Shown here one piece after another: positions 47,945 to 58,000 of a stretch of 64,000 nucleotides of DNA. Where the stretch lies: the NCBI GenBank assembly GCA_015183035.1, contig JACZZP010000019.1, positions 930,001 to 994,000 of the forward strand. The letters run 5' to 3'. The notes below the pieces were generated by a model. It saw nothing but the letters and a program-made list of their open reading frames with translations. It was not told where the DNA came from and did no database searches. A program made the position numbers and the translations under genes. The stretch comes from Meloidogyne chitwoodi (taxonomy: Eukaryota > Nematoda > Chromadorea > Rhabditida > Meloidogynidae). Each line of letters opens with the position of its first letter. Within the stretch, counting starts at the first letter, position 1.

Positions 47945-49574
47945 ATGAATATTTTTTATATTATTATATCTACAATTTTGATATTTTCGGTTAAAATTAA
48001 TGGGGCAGGAGACGAAGAAATTTTTGGCGGTTTAGGAGAATTTGATACAAAGAGACCACATAGTCTTGGAAATATTTATTTATACGAGACAGGTAAATAT
48101 TTTAATTTTTAAAAATTTTAAAAAATGTTAAAAATTAAGTTTTAATAAATTTAAAGTGTTGGGCCATTTCAGTACTGCCATTTCAGTACTGCCATTTCAG
48201 TACTGCCATTTCAGTACTGCCATTTCAGTACTGCCATTTCAGTACTGCCATTTCAGTACTGCCATTTCAGTACTGCCATTTCAGTACTGCCATTTCAGTA
48301 CTGCCATTTCAGTACTGCCATTTCAGTACTGCCATTTCAGTACTGCCATTTCAGTACTGCCATTTCAGTACTGCCATTTCAGTACTGCCATTTCAGTACT
48401 GCCATTTCAGTACTGCCATTTCAGTACTGCCATTTCAGTACTGCCATTTCAGTACTGCCATTTCAGTACTGCCATTTCAGTACTGCCATTTCAGTACTGC
48501 CATTTCAGTACTGCCATTTCAGTACTGCCATTTCAGTACTGCCATTTCAGTACTGCCATTTCAGTACTGCCATTTCAGTACTGCCATTTCAGTACTGCCA
48601 TTTCAGTACTGCCATTTCAGTACTGCCATTTCAGTACTGCCATTTCAGTACTGCCATTTCAGTACTGCCATTTCAGTACTGCCATTTCAGTACTGCCATT
48701 TCAGTACTGCCATTTCAGTACTGCCATTTCAGTACTGCCATTTCAGTACTGCCATTTCAGTACTGCCATTTCAGTACTGCCATTTCAGTACTGCCATTTC
48801 AGTACTGCCATTTCAGTACTGCCATTTCAGTACTGCCATTTCAGTCCCAGTACTAACGGAGCCATATTATTACCAGAAAGTTTTTTATAGTGTTTTTTTC
48901 TTCATTTTAATATTCTTCCCTTCTTTTTCATTTGTTATTTATTTATTCAATTTAATATTATGGATCACCAAGAAAATATAGACATTTTTGAAAAACTCTG
49001 GGACTTAAATGACCCGCCCATGGACTGAAATGGTTGTACTGAAATGGAAGTACTGAAGTGGCCCATTTCGAAATTTAAGATCAAGAAAGTACTCCAAATC
49101 TTTCCGCTCATTGGAAGAATTTTGACTCACAGCATTATATGGGACCAAACCAAAATAATTTAGAAGAAACAGATAACACAATAATACCACAGTTAAAAAC
49201 ATACAGAGAAGCAAACAGAGGAAATATAAAAATGATAGAAACTCCGTCGTTTCAACCTAGAAAATTTGGAAAAAATAAAAAAGTCATACATGAACAAAAC
49301 AATTCAGGTAACAACGTAACAACTAGGGTTGTTCCCCGATCGGGGGGGGGGGGGGGGGGGCACGGGAAAATTTTCAGGGAATTTTTGAAACGGGGTGGGA
49401 CATGAAAATTTTTTTTGTTACGGGGGGACGGGGAAAATTAAAAAAAAAGTATCAAAATTCGGGGGCGGGGAACAACCTTAGTAACAACAAATTTTGAAAA
49501 TTTATTAGGCATTTATCCTGTTCAGTCTGGAAAAATGAAAAGCAGTAAAAAAGTCAAACTTGAAGAAAATTTAG
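47945..49574 (+). CDS. Secreted, unrecognised protein (5' exons; end uncertain)
   Basis: Exons 47945-48092, 49080-49307 and 49509-49574 join in frame (ACA G|AT CAA; TCA G|GC ATT), giving at least 147 codons. The start is a signal peptide (MNIFYIIISTILIFSVKING). The mature part is hydrophilic, Asn/Lys/Gln-rich and without Cys (for example LSAHWKNFDSQHYMGPNQNN). After exon 3 comes a good donor (TTAG|GTAATA). A phase-compatible exon at 50309-50396, ending RKKTQLQKIKKK and a stop, would give a basic C-terminus, but it lies beyond an LTR of the retroelement. Intron 1 holds a 904-bp foldback element and intron 2 a 157-bp hAT-like element. The role is unknown; secretion is the only supported property. 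Confidence 0.5.
48161..49064. mobile_element. 904-bp foldback element in intron 1 of the secreted-protein gene
   Basis: The left end is GGGCCATTTCAGTACTGCC; the right end is the inverse of GGGCCACTTCAGTACTTCC. The right arm has about three units of the 14-mer; the left arm has 48. The unique interior (48850-49020) includes a 22-codon frame starting MDHQENIDIFEKLW. No convincing target duplication. Confidence 0.75.
48164..48849. repeat. 48 tandem copies of a 14-mer CCATTTCAGTACTG
   Basis: Read from 48164 to 48835 every copy appears identical; a degenerate 49th follows. The unit length is not a multiple of three, so all three frames repeat, and the long open frame through it is an artefact. 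Confidence 0.97.
49324..49480. mobile_element. 157-bp G-rich hAT-like element at a splice donor
   Basis: Ends are TAGGGTTGTTCCCCG and, inverted, TAAGGTTGTTCCCCG. The perfect 8-bp target duplication GTAACAAC lies at 49316-49323 and 49481-49488. A third GTAACAAC at 49308-49315 is the host gene's splice donor. The interior has a run of about 19 G. Confidence 0.85.
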
Positions 49575-49599
49575 GTAATATATAATTTTAATAGGAGTT

Positions 49600-49708
49600 C
49601 TACATATAGAGCCGGGAACGGGAACAGGTCTTTTTCCCCTTTCCCCGCTTTTTTGAAGAAAGTTGGATGAAATCGGGAACAAGAATTACCGGCTTCCCAT
49701 TTCAGGTC
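49600..49708. other. GGGAAC/TTCCC-rich patch before the LTR
   Basis: It contains CCGGGAACGGGAACAGG...CCGGCTTCCC with internal inverted motifs, perhaps another small foldback element. It ends in GTCCC directly at the LTR. Confidence 0.35.
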
Positions 49709-49975
49709 CCTGTTGCGTTTCCACAAACGCATTAAAATCAGATAAATAAATAAATAAATAAATATATATTTAATTTAAATAAAATATACATATTAAATAA
49801 ATAAAAATATATTAAATAATTAAAAATTAAATTAATTAATTAAATAAATAAATATATGTCTAAAAATAGAATAAATAAATAAAAAGTACAAAATAATTAA
49901 AAAAAATATATATATAAACAAAGTAATAAATTTATTTGGGCTAAAAAAGAAAAGGACGTGAAAAAGAATAATATT
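49709..49975 (+). repeat. 5' LTR (at least 267 bp)
   Basis: Begins TGTTGCGTTTCCACAAACGC. It matches 63684-63950 base for base as far as I can read. It probably extends to about 50090, before TGGGAGTGGAAAT, which starts with TGG as primer-binding sites do; this is a guess, as no tRNA match was tested. Confidence 0.85.
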
Positions 49976-50308
49976 AAAAAATAAACAACTGCCGTTCTTA
50001 GTTCGTGGAGTGATTTGTCTGGTTTATTCCAATAACGAGAGAAGCTCCAACCTACTAAATAGTTGATATTTCTTAAGGACAAATATTACGTGGGAGTGGA
50101 AATTTTTGGCCAAACCAGCACTCTTCATTCAATCAACAGCCTAACTTTTCCCTAGCGAAGGAGCATTTACCAAGAATGTCTTCATTAATGAGAACTTTTA
50201 TTATTTTAATGTTTAAATTTAAAAATATTGACCTTTAGATTTGATCCCACCCCCTTACTATTTAAAAAGAAAAAATTCTATTGTCATTCATTCATTTTTT
50301 TTATATAG

Positions 50309-50396
50309 ATAAAATATTAAAAGGTTTAAATTGTTTGGAGTTTCAACAAGTGGAGCCCCGTAAAAAGACGCAACTTCAGAAAATAAAAAAGAAGTA
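50309..50396 (+). other. Exon-like segment in the element leader
   Basis: It is preceded by a strong acceptor (pyrimidine run then TTATATAG). The frame that would follow exon 3 of the secreted-protein gene is open, encodes GLNCLEFQQVEPRKKTQLQK and ends in TAA. It is either a host exon (then the LTR at 49709 is a separate solo copy) or a cryptic exon in the retroelement. Confidence 0.35.
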
Positions 50397-51540
50397 AGAA
50401 GAAGAAAATAAAGAAGAAAATAAAAAAGAAGTAAGAAGAAGAAAATAAAGAAGAAAAAGAAAATAAAAAAGAAGTAAAAAAGAAGAATTAAATAATAATA
50501 ATAATATTAATTTAATTGAAAGAAGAAGAAAAAGAAGAAGTAAATTAAAAAAAAAAAGAAAAATAAAAGAAGAAGTAAGTTAAAAAAAAAGAAAAATAAA
50601 AGAAGAAGAAGAAAAAGAAGAAGTAAATTAAAAAAAAGAAAAATAAAAGAAGAAGAAGAAAAAGAAGAATTTAAATAGAAAATAAAGAAGAAGAAAATAA
50701 TCAATATTAATTAAATAAGAAGAGGAATTATTTGGAAAATTACAAAGTAAGTAAAATTTAAAAAAGAAAGAGAAATAATAATAAAAATATTATTAAAGTA
50801 AAAAAAAAATATTTTTATAAATAAATATATATTTTATTTATAAAAGTGGATATTTTAAAGGAAAAAAATAATAATAATAATAAATTAATTTTTGGGAAAA
50901 AAAATATTAATTAAATAAAAATATTATTTAATTTTAATAAATAAATAAATTAAATACATAATTTAATTTTAATAAATAAATTAAATACATAATTTAATTT
51001 AAAAAAGGAAGAATTATTTTTATCAATATTTGCGTGCTTTAGAGTCAAATTATTGGGACCTCAATCAAAATATCAATTTGCTTGAAATAATAAAGTAAGA
51101 TATATATATTAAAATAATTGAAGGGAAATAATAGAGATAAATTAAAAAAAAAGAAAAGAAAACAAATTTATAAGTAAATACATATTTTACTTTATAAAAG
51201 GGAAATAATAAAGAAAAATAATTGAGGAATATTAAAAAAAAAATAATAAATAAATATAAGGTAATTAGAACAAGGTTCTAAACTAAAAAGAATTAATAAT
51301 TTGAATAAAATTATTTTATTCGATTATTTATTGGGAGTTCTTGCCAGTATAAAATAAATAAAATTATTAAGTAAAATTAATAAAATTAATAAAAAGGGGA
51401 TAATAATTGGCAAATAATTAATTTGCTTAATAAAAAAGAAAAAGTGAATATTTAAAGTAAAATTTAATTTACTTTAAAATATATAAGGAATAATATTTAA
51501 ATTAAAGGTAATATTGAATTTACCTTTTAAAACAAGAGAG
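50397..51540. other. Purine-rich, then AT-rich leader DNA
   Basis: 50385-50720 consists of AAGAAGAAAATAAAG-type repeats; the rest is AT-rich with no gene supported. Confidence 0.6.
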
Positions 51541-51885
51541 ATACTTGAGTCAGAGATACTTGAGTCAGAGATACTTGAGTCAGAGATACTTGAGTCAGAG
51601 ATACTTGAGTCAGAGATACTTGAGTCAGAGATACTTGAGTCAGAGATACTTGAGTCAGAGATACTTGAGTCAGAGATACTTGAGTCAGAGATACTTGAGT
51701 CAGAGATACTTGAGTCAGAGATACTTGAGTCAGAGATACTTGAGTCAGAGATACTTGAGTCAGAGATACTTGAGTCAGAGACACTTGAGTCAGAGACACT
51801 TGAGTCAGAGATACTTGAGTCAGAGACACTTGAGTCAGAGATACTTGAGTCAGAGACACTTAAGTCAGAGACACTTGAGTCAGAG
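51541..51885 (+). promoter_or_regulatory. 23 tandem 15-mers, 22 with the AP-1 site TGAGTCA
   Basis: The unit is ATACTTGAGTCAGAG (ACACTT in the later copies). Copies run without interruption; only copy 22 has TTAAGTCA. TGAGTCA is the consensus of Jun/Fos (AP-1) bZIP factors. The array ends 165 bp before the gag ATG. A 132-codon frame passes through it, but repeats of 15 bp keep all frames open, so coding is not implied. An enhancer role is an inference. Confidence 0.7.
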
Positions 51886-52049
51886 AAAGTAGTCCTGCGC
51901 AAGGAGCTTTAATTGACTGATTATAAGGACACTTTATAAAAAGGGACTTATTAATAGAAATAAAAGGTTAAAAAATCGACCTTACAAAGGTACGTAATTA
52001 AAAAATAGAATATTATAAACTATTATACCCCAGACCGGATATCTTTGAA

Positions 52050-55000
52050 ATGTCCGCTCCATTAAAATCTGCAATAATTGCGGCATTAAAGGCGTTTACC
52101 GAATTTAAAGAAAATGATTATGATACGGGTATTGAAGCAGGAGATTCAGCGCAAATAAGAAAATTTAAAACGGAGGGTCTCTATGAAGAACTTAAAAATG
52201 AAGTACATGCGCACGAAGCAATTATCACCGATGTAAAAAATAGTTTAATGGGGTGGGCAGATCTTCTCAGGAAAATGAGTGGGGAAGATCGTAAATTAGG
52301 AAATTTGGAGTACAATGAGTTTAATGAAACCCACCACGTAGAAAACACTCTTGAAGCTTTCGAAGTTAACGCGAGAGCATTAAGAGAGTATACACAAAAG
52401 ATAGGCCTCCAACTTAAATTGGTAAAACATGATGCGGACAGAGAGCGCCAACAAGAAGATTTAAGAATCTCCGCGACTCTCGCCGCATCGGGAAGTCAAG
52501 CCGGACCAGCGGTACAGAGTGCACGCTCGCTGCACTCTCTGTATCAACTCCCCACCCTCCAAATTAGAAAGTTTGGAGGCAATAGGCGAGAATGGCTCGA
52601 TTTCTATGAATCCTTTAAGTGCGCAGTGGATAATTCTGTCGCTTCAGAAATTGAAAAATTAACATTGCTTCGCTCCTTATTATATGGGGAAGCGTATGAC
52701 CTCATCTCCGGTTTCCGAATGGAAACGCGGAGTTATGCAGAGGCAATTAAGTTACTAAAAGATTATTATGGAAATGAGGAGGCTCATGTTAGGGACCTCC
52801 ATATTAAGTTGGCAAACTTAAAAACGTGTCAATCGCTAAAGGACACGAAAATTTTTGCCTTTGAGCTCGAACGATTATCGCGAGAATTAAAAAATGCCAG
52901 ACAAAATATTGAGGGTCCCGCTATTTATTTAGCTTTGGAGAAAAAATTAAATAAGAATTTCTTAAGAGAAATACTTGTTAAGAAAAATGAAGAGGGTTCC
53001 AGTTGGAACACTACTAAATTCCGAGAGGCGTTGCATAATGCCTTGCAGAGAGAATTAGCTATTCAGGAAGTGTTGGTGGAGCACGATCAAGAAAAGGGTC
53101 AGGTACCGCGCAATTTTCAGCGGCCCCCGCCCCGAAAATTCCCGCCAACGCAACCAGGCCAACATTATACATATGCGGCCATAAATGAGCCAGCAAATAG
53201 ATTTAATGGGCAAGAAATTATCCCCCGAGGTAATTTGCAAACACAAAAGGTGCCAAGATGCTTCTTTTGTCAAGAAAGTCATTGGAGTGATCGTTGCCAT
53301 AAATTTAAAACCGCAAATGAGCGAATTCAAATAGTACGCTCTAAAAATTTATGTATGGGATGCTTAAGCAATCGCCATACTAGAGCTAACTGTCAAAAGC
53401 TTTCAACCTGTTTTTATTGTAAGGGAGCACACCCAGGGGCCTTATGTATGAAAAAATTCGGACAAAATTTAAATTATGATAATTTTAAAATAAATGAGGC
53501 TCAAAATAAATTTAGGGTAGAAGCCGCCAATTTTGTAAATAAAGGAAAGAAACCTGGAAATGGATCCGGTGTTGGTCAAAGGCAGAATAATTGGAAGGGA
53601 AAGGGGGCTAATAATGTTCCTTTGGGAACTAGACGAAGCCCATCACCTTTCAATAACGGGGGATTCAATAGAAATAAGCAAAATAAATTCAAAAAGGAGG
53701 TGAAATTCCCCTTAAATAAGGAATTGGCTCCTCAACAAGTTAATTGCCAAATGATTGAACCTTTAAATAATGAAGGTTTAGGGAAGGCCTTACTCATGAC
53801 AGTAGAGGTCACAGTATTCAATCCCCGCAAAGAAAATTTAAATTCTAAAGTACTTGTCTTCCTTGATCCAGGAAGTCAAAGGTCTTTTATTACGCGCGAG
53901 GCAGCGGAAAAATTAAAACTGGATACATTAGGAAATGAGGAGTATTACCTCACCAGTTTTGGCAATAATATGCCTAAAAAATATCAATGTGATTTAGTAA
54001 AACTCGGAATGTGGGCTGAGGGAAAAAAGATGACAATGGTTCTAAATAAATTGGATTTCATAGTAAATCCATTACCGTATTACGACGTTGAGGAAATGTA
54101 TAAAAATTATGAAAAAATTTATGCAGAAAAATTGGCAGTCACTACTTGGAGCCAGCCGGATATATTATTGGGTATGGACATCTGGCATGAGCTGCATGTT
54201 CGAAAAATGCAGGCCCTGCCTAGTGGGTTTATTGTATGCCAGTCCAGGCTAGGCCTAATTATGAGTGGTTGGGGTCAAATTGAGGATGAGTCTCAACAAT
54301 TAGTTACTGGGATTTATAAGGCTCAAAGCGCTCAAATTTATTCAGTAATTCAATTTACTGAAGATAAGAGGCAAAAAACTAAAAAAGCGACTGATTTAGA
54401 AAATCAAGAAAATTTAATAAATTTCTTTGGTCTAAATGGAGTAGGAATGGAGGATTTAACTCCCCCTACAAAAGATCAAGAAGTAATGGATAATTTTAGG
54501 AAAAATCTTCTTTTCCTTGAAGGTCGCTATCAAATAGCGTTACCTTTTAATGAGAACATAAAATATTTACCCACTAACTTTCATCATGCAAAGGTAAGGT
54601 TGGCTACAACCATTCGGAAATTGCAAAAATTAAAGTTAGTAGGGGAATATCAAAAAATTATAAATGAACAACTTGAGAAAGGCATGATAGAGCTGGTTGA
54701 GAACCCCACGGAATCTCAAGGGCCAGTTCATTATCTACCTCATAGAGCAGTTGTTCGCACTGATAAGGCTTTCACTAAGGTGCGTATAGTTATGGACGCT
54801 AGTGCTAAGCCTCCGGGTCAACCTGCTTTACCCTCTCTCAATAATTGTCTATATACTGGACCTATTTTACTAAAGCAATTGGTCGGAATTCTTTTACGTT
54901 TCCGATTTTTGGACAAGGTTCTATTGGCCGATATAGAGAAGGCCTTTTTGCAGCTTGGAGTCCGAGAAAGTGACCGAGACTGTACACGTTTTTTATGGGT

Positions 55001-58000
55001 AAAGGACCCTGAGGAGCTGAATCCTGACCAGATTATTTATCAAAAATGTTTGGTCTTTCGATTCTGTAGGGTTAGTTTTGGTCTTACAGTATCCCCATTT
55101 TTACTGAATGCGGCTATTCAGGAGCATTTAAAGCTCTTTGATTCCCCAATTGCCAGGAGCATTGAGGAGAATCTTTATATGGACAATATTTTAATTGAAG
55201 TAAAAAAGGAGTATAATATAAAGGAAATTTATAAAGAAGTTAAGGAGATCTTTAAATCTGCTGGGATGAGGCTGAGAGAATTTTTCGGTGCCTCTAAGGC
55301 AGAATTCAGGGATATTCCGAAAGAAGATTTGGCTCCAAATGTGGAGGAGACAAAAATTTTCGGAATAAAATGGAATTTAGAGCAAGAAATAATGACAATT
55401 GAATTCCCAAAAATTGAAAAATTTGCTACAAAAAGGGAAATTTTGTCGGCAATTGCGAAAGTTTACGACCCCTTAGGCCTAGTGTCACCCGCATTAATAC
55501 CCGCCAAATTATTAATGCAAAAAATAGTCGAAGGAAATTATAGATGGGATGAGAAAATTGAGGAGGAATATTATCAAAAATTAATAAGTATCCTCAATAC
55601 TTGGCAAGAAGAGGGAGATCAGATAAAAATAAGATTCCCTCGAAAGCTAGTTTTTACTAAAATGGAGCCTAGAGAATACCACTGCTTTACGGATGCTAGT
55701 GGTACAGGATTTGGTTGTGCTGTTTATGTACGAGCTGAAATTCAAAAAGCTCATCTGATTTTTGCAAAGAGCTTAATAAAACCTGCGCGCCTGCCACTTA
55801 CAGAGGCAACGATACCGAGGCTCGAACTTCAAGCTCTTGCTTTGGGAGTTAAAGTTTTAAATTTTTTACAAGCTGAGTTACAATTTGATAAAACTCAAGG
55901 GGTAATTTGGTCTGACAGCCAATGCAACATTGAGCGCTTGAATCATTATGAGAAATATGATCGATTTACGGCTAATCGAGTCGTAAAGATTCGAGGCCAA
56001 TATTTAGTTAAGCATGTTATCAGTGAGGAAAATCCCGCGGATCTCTGTTCAAGGGGGATTACCCCCAAGGCATTACAGAATAATAAATTTTGGTGGCACG
56101 GTCCCACATGGCTCTCACAGAGCAAGGAAAAATGGGTCCGGCCTAAATTTGAATATATTCCGGGTACAGAAAAAATTAAAAATGAAGAAATAATTGAGGC
56201 AATAATTGAGCAAAAGCCTATAAATCGCTCCATAGTTGATGAAACAAGATTTTCAAATTATTGGCGCTTGATTCGAGCTTTAGCTTATGCCTTCCGTTCC
56301 TTGCGAAAAATCGGGAGCAAAATAATTTGGAAGGGTCTGATGAAGTCAGAATTATTAAAAAATACAAGTGAAAACTTATCAGTGGAAGAATTAAAATTTT
56401 CTAGGGATTATTTGATTCGAATTGTTCAAGCTAAATTCCCACCTGATAAGGAAAGAATACGAGAATTAAATATGATAAAAATTCAGAATATTTGGGTATG
56501 TCAAGGAAGGATAAGAGAAGCAGATCTTCCAGATGAGGCTATAATGCCCATTTATTTGCCAAAGCAAGCTTGGCTTACTAAATTAATTATACTTAATATT
56601 CACAAGGAAAATAATCATTGTGGAACAGAAATATTATTAGGAATAATTAGAATGAAATTTTGGATTCCCCAAGGAAGAAAATTAATAAGAGAAGTGTTAA
56701 AATCAGCCAAATTTGGTTGTCTGATTTGTAGAAAATTTAGTCTCCTTCCTTATGATGGTAAAAAATTCGATCTTTTTCCAAAAGAGCGAATTAACATTAC
56801 ACGACCCTTTAAGAGTGTGGGCATCGACTATTTCGGCCCTTTGGTCGTAAAAATTCAAAATAAGCCAGAAAAGGTGTATGGAGCGCTTTTTACTTGTATG
56901 GTTGTTCGCGCCATCCATGTTGAAATGGCTTATGATTTATCAGGGAATTCCTTTTTGCAAGCCTACAGAAAATTCATAGCTCGCAGAGGATTCCCAGATA
57001 TAATTTTCTCGGATAATGCTACTAATTTTCAATTTGGGGCAAAAATTGTTAAAAAATTAAGTGAACAAACCTATTTTACGCAGGAAGTACAACAATGGGT
57101 TGCTCACCGAGGTACAAAGTGGAAATTTACCACCCCACGGAATCCCCGTGAGGGTGGGGTTTGGGAAAGGATGATAGGGGTAGTCAAAAATGCCATGAAA
57201 AGATGTATTGGCAAAAAATTGATAGACCATTCTGAACTTCAGGCTCTCTTTAGTGAGCTAGAAGCAATGGTCAATAGTCGACCTCTGACCTTTCTTTCTG
57301 GTGCCGAACCCTTAAGGACAATTCGCCCAATTGATTTTTTAATTCCTTATTCGCCTACAGAGGTAAATTTTGCTAACTTAGGCGATGATTCCGATTACGA
57401 GGAGGAGCTAAGCAGAGAGCAAGGGATCAAAAATTTAAAAGAAATTAATAAAAAATTAAATAAATTATGGGAAATATGGAGAACCCAATATCTCCTCTCC
57501 CTTAGGGAGAAAGGTGAAAAATTGAGTAAAAATACTGGCAAGGACCCCCAAGTCGGAGAAGTGGTGATCATCGCAGATGATTTACCCAGACCTCTTTGGC
57601 GACTTGGTAGAATAATAGAATTAATTAAGGGTCGAGATAAAATGATTAGAACCGTTAAAATAATTATTATGGGAAAAATTTTCAAGAGGAGCATAACTCA
57701 ATTATATCCCCTTGAAATTTCAGATAATCAACAACAACAACCACGTCAAAAACAGCGACAACCAGGCGACATAAATCTAGAAATGGAAGATTATTCCTCA
57801 GAAGAAGAAATTTCTCCATTTCCAGGCCGAGCTACCAAAAAATTGGCTCCGACTCAAATTTCTGCTCCTCCTTTACCTACACCAGAAATTATTATGCTAG
57901 CAACGGTTGAGTCATCTCGTCCTCCTATACCTGTTGTGCAAGATCTTCGAGATGAACGAGCATTATCTAAATTTGGAAGGAGGAAAGAAGGGGAAATTGA

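Noticed and set aside
48156..48890. 244-codon open frame
   Set aside because: It is produced entirely by the perfect 14-mer array, where every frame stays open; no coding signal.
50507..50704. Phe/Leu-rich minus-strand frame
   Set aside because: It reads the complement of the AAGAAGAAAAA purine tract; low complexity only.
51474..51912. Four overlapping open frames of 110-142 codons on both strands
   Set aside because: All are translations of the 15-mer array (ILESE, SQRYL, SDSSI, SLTQV repeats); the DNA-level repeat explains them.
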